Shown here: positions 37,677-49,151 of the stretch, one piece after another | Layout: each line of letters starts with the position of its first letter | Numbering within the stretch: position 1 is the stretch's first letter | Assembly (NCBI GenBank): GCA_007449985.2 | Contig: VIIQ02000134.1 | Coordinates: 186,001-250,000 of the forward strand | Length of the DNA stretch: 64,000 bases | Reading direction: 5' to 3' | From: Desmodesmus armatus | Taxonomy: Eukaryota; Chlorophyta; Chlorophyceae; Sphaeropleales; Scenedesmaceae | The notes under the pieces: generated by a model | Told to the model about the DNA's origin: nothing | The model's database searches: none | The model's input: the letters and a program-made list of their open reading frames with translations, nothing else | Position numbers and translations under genes: made by a program

Positions 37677-40600
37677 ATGGCTGATCAGCAGGATGTTAGG
37701 CCAGCATGGCTACCCAACGACGGCAACTGGCACAAAGTCCCAGACTGGAATGGGGAGCTGGAGGGAGAGAAGGACGGCAACAGGAAGTGCAACATGCATG
37801 CGAAGTGGTGGCCTACCTACCTCATGCAGAGCTACAGCGCCAACGGAGTGCTGCAGGAAGCGAAGCCATTTGCCAACATAGTGATGTACAAGGCTTCCAA
37901 GGGCAACTACAACGAGTAAGTACCAGTAATTATGATCTTGCAGGCAGCTTGTCGCCCTACGCAGGTTTTCAACCACTGGCTGACCAGCCAAGCTATGCAG
38001 TGACTCACTGGCACACATGCCTGGCCAGAAGCTGCAGTGCCCTGCATGCATGTCCAACAGCCCCCTGTCAGCTTTTCAGCTCATAGCGCCCTGTCTGTGC
38101 TGTCCTGCTGCCAATGCTTTTCGTCGCGCAGCGCCCCTCCTTGTCGGAGCCAGGATGCCGCTCTGGCTGCTCTGGCTGCGTGCCGTGCGCAGCGGCACGG
38201 TCGGGAGGCGGTTGGCCCTGGCAGGACCGTCAACACAGGTGGGAAAAACCGCACAGGGGCTCGACAGCTCCACTGCACCTGGTAGTTGCAGGGTGCACGT
38301 CCCATGGGACAGCCTGGCCAGCGCTGCCCCTCACCAGGCTTCGCAGGCTGCTGTCAGCGCACTGCACACTGCATGGCAGCATGACAGGACCGCAGCAGTC
38401 AGCCTGGGAGACACAAAAGCCCCAGCCAAGCCCCAGCAGGAAAAAGATGGCGTCAGCACAGTTGCACACTGCACCCAAGTGTCTGCTGTGCGCGCGCTGC
38501 CTGCGCAAACCACCCTGACTGTTTGCAGGAACGGCCCCCTGCACAGCCCACCCCCTGCACAGCTCACCCATTGTGTCAGCACAGTTGCACAATCGACCCA
38601 AGTGTTTGCTGTGCGCGCCCTGCCTGCCCAAACCGCCCTGACTGTTTGCAGGAACGCCCCCCTGCACAGCCCACCCCCTGCACAGCTCACCCCTTGTGTC
38701 AGCACAGTTGCACAATCGACCCAAGTGTTTGCTGTGCGCGCCCTGCCTGCCCAAACCGCCCTGACTGTTTGCAGGAACGGCCCCCTGCACAGCCCACCCA
38801 CTGCACAGCTCACCCCTTGTGTCAGCACAGTTGCACAATCGACCCAAGTGTTTGCTGTGCGCGCCCTGCCTGCCCAAACCGCCCTGACTGTTTGCAGGAA
38901 CGGCCCCCTGCACAGCCCACCCCTTGTGTCAGCACAGTTGCACAATCGACCCAAGTGTTTGCTGTGCGCGCCCTGCCTGCCCAAACCGCCCTGACTGTTT
39001 GCAGGAACGGCCCCCTGCACAGCCCACCCACTGCACAGCTCACCCCTTGTGTCAGCACAGTTGCACAATCGACCCAAGTGTTTGCTGTGCGCGCCCTGCC
39101 TGCCCAAACCGCCCTGACTGTTTGCAGGAACGGCCCCCTGCACAGCCCACCCCTTGTGTCAGCACAGTTGCACAATCGACCCAAGTGTTTGCTGTGCGCG
39201 CCCTGCCTGCCCAGACCGCCCTGACTGTTTGCAGGAACGCCCCCCTGCACAGCCCACCCCCTGCACAGCTCACCCATTTTGTCAGCACAGTTGCACAGTC
39301 GACCCAAGTGTCTGCTGTGCGCCTGCTGCCTGCGCAAACCAAACCCCTGACTGTTTGCAGGAACGGCCCCCTTCATAGACCACCCCCTGCACAGCTCACC
39401 AACCATACCTTGCATCCCCTGCTGTTTTGGCCGCCGCAAAGTTTTGTTTGCAACTTGCGTAGATGGCGCGCAAGGGCATGATGCATGTGCAGCATGTACC
39501 ACCGCTGCACTTTGGGGCGTATTTTGTAAGCTTGCATGTCCCCCTGTGCCTGCACCAACCTCTTGCTCCCTTAAGTTGCAGGTTGACGCCTTACCACTGG
39601 TGATGCTGGGCTAATCTGCCTGCAGGTGCTTCTGTGATGTCTTCTGTGAGCTTGCATCGCCCCCTGTGCCTGCACCAGTCCCTTGCCCCTCCCCCCCCCC
39701 CCACACACACAGGTGGCTACTACACAAACCACCTCAACCTCAGCACAGCAGCATGGAGTCTCCTGGCTCCAAGGCCAATAGCTCAAACACCAAAGGCCCC
39801 AGCAAGTGCGGCACCCCCCCCCCCCCATCCAACGCTGCACTTTGCGATGCACTCTGTGAGCCTGTGCTTACACCAATCTCTTTGCTCCCCTACACCCCCC
39901 CCCCCTCCCGCATGGGTGGCCACCATATAAGCCACGGCGACCTCAGCACAGCAGCCAGGAAGTCATCTGGCTTCAAGGCCTACAACACCAAGAGCTTCAG
40001 TGCAACCCCCGCACAGTTCACCAACCGTACCTTGCATCCCCTGCTGTCTTGGCTGCCGTACAGTACTTTTGAAACTCTCTCGCAGATGGCGCGCAAGGCA
40101 TGATGCATGTGCAACTTTGTGACGGATTGTGCACGCTTGCATCTCCCCCTGTGCCTGCACCATGTCTGTGCTCCCTTCATTGCAGTGTGAAGCATTGCAA
40201 CAGGTGGTGTTGGGTTTATCTGCCTGCAGGTGCTTCTGTGATGCATTGTGTAAGCTTACGTCGCCCCCTGTGCCTACACCAATCTCGCCCCCCCCCCCCA
40301 CTTGCACAGGTGGCCACTACACAAACCATCGCAAACTCAGCACAGCAGTCAGGAAGTCCGCTGCCCCCAAAAACAAGGCCTCCAACACCACCCGCTTCAG
40401 TAAGGGTCTGCTTTGCCCGCGCGCAAACCACCCTGACTGCTTGCAGGAAAGGCGCCCTGCACAGGCCACCCCCTGCCTGCACAGCCCACCCCCTGCGTAG
40501 CTCACCAACCATACCTTGCATCCCCTGCTGCTGTCTTGGCCGCCGCAGAGTTCGTTTGCAACTTGCGCAGATGGCGCAAGGTATGATGCATGTGCAGCAT

Positions 40601-43600
40601 GTACCAACCCTGCACTGTGCCATGCGGTCTACAAGCTTGCATCTCCCCTGTGCCTGCAACCATCTCTTTGCTCCCCTACCCCCTCCCCCCTCCCGCACTC
40701 ACACAGGTGGCTACTACAAGACCCACCTCCCCTTCAGCACAGCAGCTAAGAGGACGTCTGGCCCCCAGCCCAACGCCTACAACACCAAGGGCTCCAACCA
40801 GCGCCGCACAGGCCACGCCCACTTTGACAAGAGCCACCCTGGCCGGGTGCATCACAACGCCGCACCGGTCCGTAAGGGCCTCTACACAGACCACCTGATG
40901 CAGCAGCTGCCGGATGTACCGGTTGATGTCTTACCCCCATGGTCAGCAGCAGCAGCAGCATTCGCAGCATTAGCAGCAGCAGCATCAACGTATGCGTCAG
41001 CACACGGCCAGCATGGCCCTCAAGCAGCAGACATCAGCACCGGCGGCAGCAGCAGCAGTCTGGCCCCTGGCATGGCGCCTGGGTCTGCACCCGTGGCCGG
41101 CAGCCAAGGCCAGCAGCAAGCCAACAGCCCAAACAGTCCCATGCAGGTGGATTCACCAGCAGCAGATGGTGCCACCAACCGCAGCTGTCAGCAGCAACCC
41201 ATTGACCTACAGCAAGGGTTCGAGTTTGCGGGCGCTGCAGGGGGTACAGGCGCAGGACTGGGTGGTGACCCCAGCAGCAGCAGCAGCAGCCAGCAAGGTC
41301 GTGGCGAGGCGGCTGCAGATGCTGCAGAGCCTCTGGCCGACAGCCTTGCAGCTCTGGAACTCCACGCCAGCAGCAGCCTCAGCACCGGCAGTGCTTGTGA
41401 ACAGCACTCACTGCCAGCAGCAGCAGCAGCAGCACCGGGCATCACCAGCAGCAGCATGCTAGCTGCAGGAAGGTGCCAGCACCCCGCAGCAGCTCATGGC
41501 TGCGTGCCTGCTGCGCAGCAGCAGCAGTGGCAGCAGCAGGATGTGGTGCGGGTTGGTGCAGACCGGTCAGACCAGGCTCTGCGGCAGTCAGCCACTGCAG
41601 CGAAGCCCGTGAGCAGGGGGATGCTGAGCAGCTCCAGCAGGGCTGCAGCAGCAGCACCCCAGCACCGCAGCAGCACCAGCGCGGGAGCAGGCCCACACAT
41701 GCTGCTAGCAGTGTCTGCAGGGCCTTTGGATCTGACTCTGCCGAAGCAGGTGCGGCAGCAGGAGTGGGTCGTTGTTCTGCGGGCTGGGGTCCCAGTTGGC
41801 ACGCCGCCAGCTGTGCTGCTGCGCAAGCTGCCCCCAGGGGAGGCATTCTTGCCCCTGATGGAGCTGTTCCCCATCGGGCTGACTGAGAATGAGGTGGTCC
41901 AGCGCCTTCTGCAGTCCCGGCATCTGCGGGAGCTGCTGCAGGGGAAGGGGCTGGTAGTGAACACGGCCATGGCAGACGGCTCTGTGGGCCCCCTCACACA
42001 GCACCTGTACTTGGGCCCTCCGGGCAAGGTCATTCGTGACCTTGCTGTGGTGGGGTTCGTCAGCTGTGGAAGCAGCACACAGACAGGGCTGCAGCTGGGA
42101 TGGGGCGGCAGCAGCAGCACTGACAGCTTCTCACAGTCAGGGCTGCAGCCGGATGGGGTGGCAGCAGCAGCAGCAGCGGCGGCAGCATGCGGCAGCCTCT
42201 GGACGGCACCACAGCTTCAGCAGCAGCTGCTGCCAACAGCGGCTCTCCTGGTCCTGCAGCAGCTGCCAGCCATGAAGCTGCCAGTGCAGCAGCACAGCAG
42301 CTGCGGCAGCAGCTTGCGGTGACGGCAATGGACATGCTCACGAGCTGGGGTATGTCTCGTTGTGAGGCCAGTAGCAGCTGCGAGTCTCGCAGCAGCAGCA
42401 GCAGCGGCAGCAGCAGCCGGGCCCAGCTGCACGGGCAGGGCAGCAGCTGTAGCACGTGCTGCCATAAGGCCCAGCAGGTCTTCAGGGACATTGTGCGCTC
42501 TGAAATCATTGTGGAGCCCAGCACGCCGGAGGAGAGGGGCAGGTGGAAGCTCAATGTACCTGAGGCGCTGCTCAGCACCTTTGGCAGGGATTCAGTAGGC
42601 CGAGCCATTGGCTTCCTCAAGGCCTGCATTGCGGGCGGTGAAGAGGAGCTGCAGCAGGAGGTGCAGAAGTGGCAGCCGGAAGCTTTTGCTGCTGCTGCTG
42701 CTGAGAAGGCTGCTGCTGCTGAGAAAGGTCCTGCTGCTGAAGGAGCCACCATCAACGCTTTCAAGGCTGTTCCTGTGGGCGTCCCCGCTGCCGCACAGCT
42801 CGCCTCGGCAGCCTGCAGCAGTGGTGGTGTGGGGACAGGCGGTGTTGCAGCACTTGCGGCACCCCGCGCAGCAGCAGGCAGCAGTTGTGGTGGGGTGGGA
42901 GGCAATGGGGGTGCACCTGCATCACCCCGCGCAGCAGCAGGCAGCAGTGGGGGCGTGCTGGGAGGCGGTGTTGCCGCACCTGTGGAACCCCACTCAGCAG
43001 AAGGCAGCAGTGGTGGTGCGGTCACAGGCGGTGGGGGTGCACCTGCGTCGCCCCGCGCAGCAGCATGCAGCAGTGGGGTCGTTGTGGCAGGCGGTGCGGG
43101 GGCACCTTCGGCACTTTGCTCAGCAGCAGGCACGGGTCAGGCAGCACCAGGGCAGTTCAGAAAGCAGGGCCATGCGTTCGCAAGCCTACTCAGCAGCGGA
43201 GCTACTGCCCCTCCTGCTGCTGTTGGTGCGCCTGGCGGCCCTCCTGCCATGATGAGCAATGCTGGCGGGCAGGGTGGGGCAGCCGGCAGCAGCTGGGGAG
43301 TGCGCTGGAGCGATGCTGCTGCTGCTGCTGCTGCTGCTGCCCACCTTGATGCTGCCAAGGTCTTGCCTGGCATCCCACCTGCCGTGGCAAGCACTGCTGC
43401 TGGGCTGGCTTCAGGGACGGGTGGCAGCACAGGGGCTTCTTCAAGCAGTGCTGCGGCTGCTGGGCTGCGTTCAGGTGCAGGCAGCAGAAATGCTGCTGGG
43501 CTGTCTTCTGGGGCGGGCGGCAGCAGTGCGGCTGGGCGGCATTCAGGGGCGGGCGGCAGCAGTGGTGCTGGGCTGCATTCAGCGGTGGGTGGCAGCAGTG

Positions 43601-44103
43601 CCGCTGGGCTGTCTTCGTGGGCAGGTGGCAGCAGTGCTGCTGGGCTGAATGCTGGTGCGGGCGGCAGCAGTGCCGCTGGGGTGCATTCAGGGGCAGGCGG
43701 CAGCCGTGCCACTGGGTTGGCTCCAGGGGCAGGCGGCAGCAGTGGTGTTAGGCTGCGTTCAGGGCCAGGTGGCAGCATTGCCGCTGGGGTGCATTCAGGG
43801 CCAGGTGGCAGCAGTGCTGCTGGGCTGCATTCAGCGGTAAGCGGCAGCAGTGCCGCTGGGGTGCATTCAGGGCCAGGCAGCAGCAGTGCTGTTGGGCTGC
43901 ATTCAGCGGCGGGCGGCAGCAGCTTTGGGGCCCCACTTGAAATGGGGGCTGCACACCGTGAGGAGTACATGGTTAACACCATTTTGGGCGGCAGCAGCGG
44001 GGCCAATGCGGGGCAGGCAGCAGCACAGCAGCAGCAGCCGCCTGCTGCTGTGCGTGATGAGCAGCCAGTGACCGGGTGGCTCGATTGGTTCAAGCGGTCC
44101 TGA
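37677..44103 (+). CDS. Unrecognised large low-complexity protein with a multiplied exon
   Basis: Model: 37677-37915, 38132-38238, 40707-42035 and 42137-44103 (about 1,213 residues). Exons 1-3 join in phase through good GT-AG sites. The last junction is a proposed 101-nt intron (donor ATTC/GTGACC, acceptor TTCTCACAG) that links two overlapping ORFs; a frameshift or two separate genes is possible. I do not recognise the family. The N-terminus is compact and aromatic (WLPNDGNWHKVPDWNGEL, HAKWWPTYLMQSYSANGVLQ). Exon 3 has AHFDKSHPGRVHHNAAPVRK, a Gln/Ala/Ser-rich region, then a folded-looking block (LPPGEAFLPLMELFPIGLTE..VVQRLLQSRHLRELLQGKGL). Exon 4 has WKLNVPEALLSTFGRDSVG and then two Gly/Ala/Ser repeat regions, ending WLDWFKRS. 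Intron 2 carries a minisatellite and three further copies of the exon 3 start. Confidence 0.55.
38454..39420. repeat. Minisatellite, eight units of 107-125 bp, in intron 2
   Basis: GTCAGCACAGTTGCAC recurs at about 38454, 38575, 38699, 38820, 38927, 39048, 39155 and 39280. Unit lengths are 121, 124, 121, 107, 121, 107 and 125 bp; the shorter units lack one CACTGCACAGCTC-type segment. Inner units are nearly identical and the outer ones diverged, as expected for homogenised arrays. Its long ORFs on both strands are by-products of the repeat. Confidence 0.9.
39395..40706 (+). repeat. Three long tandem units carrying copies of exon 3's 5' end
   Basis: Units of roughly 400-600 bp share ACCAACCATACCTTGCATCC, GCAGATGGCGC.CAAGG.ATGATGCATGTGCA, poly-C and then an exon copy. 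Copy 1 (39713 onward) has a one-base deletion that shifts the frame. Copy 2 (39916 onward) is open but its acceptor AG is GG. Copy 3 (40310-40399) keeps acceptor, frame and donor. The intact exon begins at 40707. Confidence 0.8.
40310..40399 (+). other. Candidate cassette exon (copy 3 of exon 3 start)
   Basis: A 90-nt segment bounded by TTGCACAG and by GTAAGG, open in the correct frame and symmetric (phase 1 at both ends). It could be included between exons 2 and 3 without disturbing the frame, adding GHYTNHRKLSTAVRKSAAPK and ten further residues. Whether it is spliced in needs transcripts. Confidence 0.5.
43430..43925 (+). repeat. Coding minisatellite, 36-39-nt units
   Basis: Within exon 4 of the unrecognised gene, units encode variants of AGLHSGAGGSSA, about 13 in tandem. 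A looser repeat of about 36 residues (APRAAAGSS.GGVGG) precedes it at about 42840-43130. Both remain in frame. Confidence 0.8.
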
Positions 44104-47100
44104 AGCTGCTCAGGCCCTTTCACTACAGCGTTTGTCACGTGGGGTCATGACGGATTGCTCCTGATGATTGCTCACGATGCGAATGGAAGTCTTTGTGGTG
44201 TCACTTGCAGCCAGTGTATGCTGAGTGATGGATAGTGGTGAGGTGATGGCGGCGGTTGATTGTAGTGGTGGCGGTGGCATCGTCTTCGTGCAGCCGACGC
44301 CGGTTTGAATTGTGGTCTGTTTCGGCACACAATCATTAATATGGTCGCCATGCATCATGTCTCACATTCAGGGCCTTCTGCAGGCAGGTACTGCCTTCTG
44401 TCGTGCTGTGAGCGCTGGCATTATTGGCGTGTGTGGCTTACTCTGTTTGTGTGGGATTGACTGGGTGGTTTTTTCCTGTGCAGTTCAGCATTGCCTGGAC
44501 CGTATCAGCTGCCTTTGTTGTGGCCTGGCCATGGCGCTGGCGGTGGCATTCTTGGAGCCCTGATCGCCCAGCTGGTCGTGAGGGATGTGCTGATGTGTCG
44601 TTTGGTTAGTGCTGTGTGTTTGGCTACCTTTTGCCTTTCTGGTGGGCATGCGGCTGATATCGCATGCACCCTGTCGGAGGGGCTCATCATGAAAACGCAG
44701 GTGTTTGGCGGCCATGTGCTGCATGCCTCTTGTGGTTGCACCACCACTGGTGCAGTGATGTAGCCGCATGCTGCTTGGCTATGTGGTGTGCTGTTTGGTG
44801 CCCTGTTGTGCTGACCCTGCATTGCTTCCTGCCAACAGCTGTAGATGCAGCTGGTGTGGCTGACGTCTGCGTGTAGTGCAGTTTGCGCCACCTGCTTCAC
44901 TATTGCATGATGAAAGCTTGCTTGGAGGCGTCGCCTCCTCCATTGTTATTGTCTCCGGTAGTTAGTGTAGGACAGGCAGCATGATCGTAGTGCAGTGTGG
45001 CTTACATCGCACAATGGGCTGCACCACATGCCGCCTTTTTTGCTCAGCTCGTGCAGTCCTTGATGTTCCTCTTCTCCTTCATCACTGCCAGGCAGTACAG
45101 TGTGGTGGAGTTTGTGGCGACTCGGCTGGAGCAGCCAGGCCCACCTTCACACAGCATCTGATCTTGCTGGGTGTGCTTGCAGTGCACTGTGCGCATCTGT
45201 TCGCAACTGCGCGTAGGCATTTTGCATTTCTAGTGTTTGCAGTCCTTGTCGTCGGAGCATGCTCATGGTTGGGTCAGTACAGGATAGGTAGAGTTGCACA
45301 TGTATGCCCCTTTGGGCTCATCTTTTGTTGTCCTTGTTTCCAGCGAGTCAGTTTAGGATAGGCACATATCACATCGTAGTTAGTGTTGTGAAATTGGCTG
45401 GAGCAAGTAGGCCTACCTTTGCACAGCAAGGGCAAGCCATTATCAGGCATGCATGGCATAGCGATGGATATACTTGAACATGATGTAGGTGTGGTTGGTA
45501 CAGGACAGGTAGTGTTGCACATGTATGCCCTTTTGGGCTCAGCTTTTGCAGTCCTTGGTGTTTGCAGGGAGTCAGTTCAGGACAGGCAGCATGGCACATT
45601 GCAGTGTGTGTTGAGAAACTGGCTGAAGCAACCAGGCCTACCTTTGCACAGCAAGGGCAAGCCATAATCAGGCATGCATGGCAACGCGATGGCTATTCAT
45701 GAGGGCAGGAAACAGTCACAGTTCCAGTTTTCTAATCAAGGATGTGGTCGTCTATTCGTCAGTGTGTTGCCGTGCAATTTGCAACTGCCTGAAAGGGCCA
45801 TTTGTAGCACGTCATACCCATCCAGCTACCGCTAGCTGTGCAATGAGCTGTTTGAATGATGTTTGCTGCTTTATGCTTCAATGTGCTGCTTGAGGCTGCA
45901 AAGTAGGCCATCAGCTTGTGTGGTACTGTTGCTTGTGTCTGGCCAGCAGGTCATTTGTGTTGGGTCACAGTTCACGCATGTTATGAGCAGCCAGCATGGC
46001 AAGCTACCTGGTGTGTCATCTAGACAGGGGTTGCATGTTTCAATCACTTAGTGGATTGATCCTGGTGTTTGTGAGCTGTTCCAAGCCACCATGCTGGCAT
46101 TGCACACCAGCAGGGCCCAGCTCTCCTTGCGCATATCAAGCACGTGTGGTTTAGTGTACACCATTGCGCTTTCATGAGCAGCATCTTCAGGGGGAATCTG
46201 CAGGGGAGGCACAGGGCACACCAGCAGAGTGCTGTCAGCAGCCTTGGGTTGTTGGTGACGGGTCGGGCAGCTGATCTTGGGAGACATACGCCTTGGTCAG
46301 CCAGTCCACCGTGCGAGGCTGCCCATCATTGATGCTGCATGTATGTTGTGTCTGGTGCCATTACTTGGCCCACTGGGCGGGGTGTGTGCTATGTTGGTAG
46401 GCGGGTTGCAATGGTGGTGATGGTGTGCGCGGCAGTGTTGTATGAGGCAGCTGCACAGGCACATCGATGCATTGCTATGCAGCATTAGTCGATGTCATGT
46501 TGGGTGAAGGCACGCAAAGCGTTGTGCTTGGGTGGCGTGCACGTCCCGTCTTGTGCCTGGTTGAGGAGTGTGTGTTGTTTGTTCCTAAAGTGCATGGAGG
46601 CCGTCTGCCTTCAAGGTTCTGTGGCAGGCAGGCAGGCTGGGGATGCAGTCTGGTGGTCGTGTGTGCGATAGTAACTGCTGACGCAGCGTGCGTCCATTTT
46701 GCCGCAAATCTCTGAAGCTTTTGGGTGGACATGCAAAGTGCATGCCACTTTGGTGCTTTGCTTCAGGGTACTGGTGCAATTCATATCGTCACCGCCACAA
46801 CATTACTTCCCTCACTCGCATTGCGGTGCAGTGCAGAGTGTACTAGCATGTGTAGAAGGGTGTGTGTTTGGCAAGCTGCTGTTTGGTTGCTGCTTGATGC
46901 CAATGGCAGCAAATGGGCCAGAAGCCGTGTTGCAGTGTTTTGACACATGGCGTTTGTCTTCCAGTGGAGTACGGGGTGTCAGGCGGACAGGACAGTGCTG
47001 ACGCGCCTGTGGCTGCCAGCAGGGCATGCGATCCTGTATAGTTGAAGGGGTCTGCTGCATGGTCTAAGCTGGGCTGGACCTGCAAGCTGATTGATGTCCT

Positions 47101-48447
47101 CAGCGTACGGGGTCAGCAGTGCAGTTCTGACATCAGTGGTTTGACAGGAGCAGCAGAGAGACGCAGCTGGCGCTGCATGTGCACCAGACAGCACCGTGAC
47201 TGTGCTGGCAGCAGCAGCAGCAACAGCGTTTGCAAATGATAGTTGGGCTGCATATCGTGTGGCAACATTCTGATATGGACGGCAGTGTGTCGCCTTGCAG
47301 AGGGCATGTGCATGCATGTGTGTGCATTGATACCAGATGCCTTGCTGTTTTGTTAAAATTCAGCCAGTTCAACCCTGCACCCCCGCAGGGCGTGTGCCAG
47401 ATTCAAGACGTAACTTGACCAGCAGGCCTGTGTGAAATTTTCATCTACACTAGCTTGAGCACATTCACATGCATGAGCAGTCACCGTCGCCTGGCAACCA
47501 ATGTGGCAAGCAGCAACTGCAGCTATTGAAAGCATGTCTAGCTGGCCTGACAAACACAAAGCTGCACCACTCAATACCACTGGGACCATGTGCTGACAGT
47601 ACAGTACAGTCACTTGGGCCATCCCCACAGTCAATATTAATCAGCAACACCTGTTCTTGATGTGGCGCAAGGCCCCAACAGCAAGAAACAATTGGTCAGG
47701 CCAGCCAGCAGCCAACTTGAGCAGTGCCAGGCACTGCCTAGGGTGGAGGTTGCGGTTTATTAGTAAATCATGTAGCCTGCAAGCCAGCCAAGCATGTAGC
47801 TGCAGTGTGTTGGGCTCGTGTTGGACCTGTCTGCCAGACCATCCAGTCAACTGCATGATCGCTGTGGGGCTGCAACATTTGCTGTGTGTATGAATGTGTT
47901 GCTGAAGCGGCACTGCACCAGCTTCTGCAGATCTGACACGCCATCTGAAATACAAGTGGCTGGCCCACCCTTCCTGCAGCAGCAACAACATCGGGGTACC
48001 CCCGCCAAGGCAGCTGCTACCCAGGGGGGGGGGCACTTCAGTCAACTTTGGACACTATGCTGGACTTTGACTCGGTACTTTCACAGTTGATAAATAACAT
48101 CCAAAATAACATATATAAAAAATTTAAGGCCATCTGAGCAGGTTGAAAAGGGGGGTGGGTGGGTGGGTCAAGCTGGGTTGCAGCAACTTCCTGGCATGCT
48201 GCAAACTTCTTGTAGGAACATCGGATGAAGCTGGGAGGCAGCGCATTTGAAAGCTATCGACAACCTGAGTTGATTGAAGCATCTTCTGAGCATCTGCAAT
48301 TACTATTTACCCCTGAGGCTGCCCATGCCAGTACTATAGCCGTGGCACGGTGCCCATGCCAGTACCCAGACATGCACCACAAGAGTGCGCAGACCAGCAC
48401 CAAGTCGGCCCCCAGCACCAACGTTCCCCATATATGCCCCTTGTGTG
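44104..48447. other. Repeat-bearing region without a supported gene
   Basis: About 4.3 kb after the unrecognised gene. Apart from the 44960-45695 repeat I see only short ORFs lacking exon signals. The segment at about 47940-48000 (CGCCATCTGAAATACAAGTG..) is a diverged relative of a stretch inside the duplication further right (about 50548 and 52437). Confidence 0.5.
44960..45695. repeat. Tandem repeat of about 221 bp, two clear units and one older
   Basis: TTGCACATGTATGCCC recurs at 45294 and 45515, and GCCTACCTTTGCACAGCAAGGGCAAGCCAT at about 45411 and 45633. An older copy is recognisable at 44967-45160 (GGACAGGCAGCATG, GCAGCCAGGCCCACCTTCACACAGC). Confidence 0.7.
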
Positions 48448-48499
48448 ACAGTGACCCACCAGTTGTTGTTTGGAAGTACCACAGCTGGTGGGTCACTGT
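48448..48499. repeat. 15-bp-stem hairpin
   Basis: ACAGTGACCCACCAG (48448-48462) and CTGGTGGGTCACTGT (48485-48499) are perfect inverted repeats separated by 22 nt. Confidence 0.8.
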
Positions 48500-49151
48500 C
48501 TCCTTGGCAGCAGATGCACCCAGACCACCAGCTGACAGCAGCAGAGAAGCAGCAGGATCGGTGTGTCCTGCCACATAGTTTGACCGGGTTTTGAGCACAC
48601 ATGTAACTGAACAGGCCTGCTGATTGGATGTACCAACTGTGTTGTTTCATGTCTGTTTCTAGGGCTGCACAGCAGTACTTTGGTCACGTTGCTGACCGTC
48701 CATGCCGTGCGCCACTGGGGCGCTGGGACACTTGAGGTGTCTTGACTGCTAGAACACAGCAACACCCTTGTGGCCATCAGAGTACCTCAGGAAACATTTC
48801 AATAAGTAAATTAACACTTTGGACATTGCATAGGCTAGTTACAAGACCGTCAGAGGACATTTTAGGGGTGGGGGGGGTGGGGGGTCCCAGTTTGAACTTC
48901 TTAGCATAGTGTCCGAAAACAACCTTAGTGCCCCCCCCCCTGTGCTAACTATGAAAATTTGTTATGGGTTTTATCAGCAATCGTAGCAGTGAGTGCGATG
49001 CAAGCATTCAACTTGGCACATGGCCTTGTGCAGGGATGAGACCCAAATCCACGTGGTGTGCAGGGTGGCCGGTGCCTTCAGCATTGTTGCCGGGGTGTGG
49101 GTTGGTTCTAGCACTACAAGGTGTAACTTTGACTGGACTTGATTTTTGCAG

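Noticed and set aside
38454..39420. CRISPR-like regular repeats
   Set aside because: Units are over 100 bp and nearly identical throughout, with no short repeat plus unique spacers; eukaryotic intron context.
38017..39502. Several long ORFs on both strands
   Set aside because: Produced by the 107-125-bp minisatellite, whose units are stop-free in several frames.
43137..44138. Minus-strand ORF rich in LPPAPE repeats
   Set aside because: Antisense image of the coding minisatellite in the unrecognised gene.
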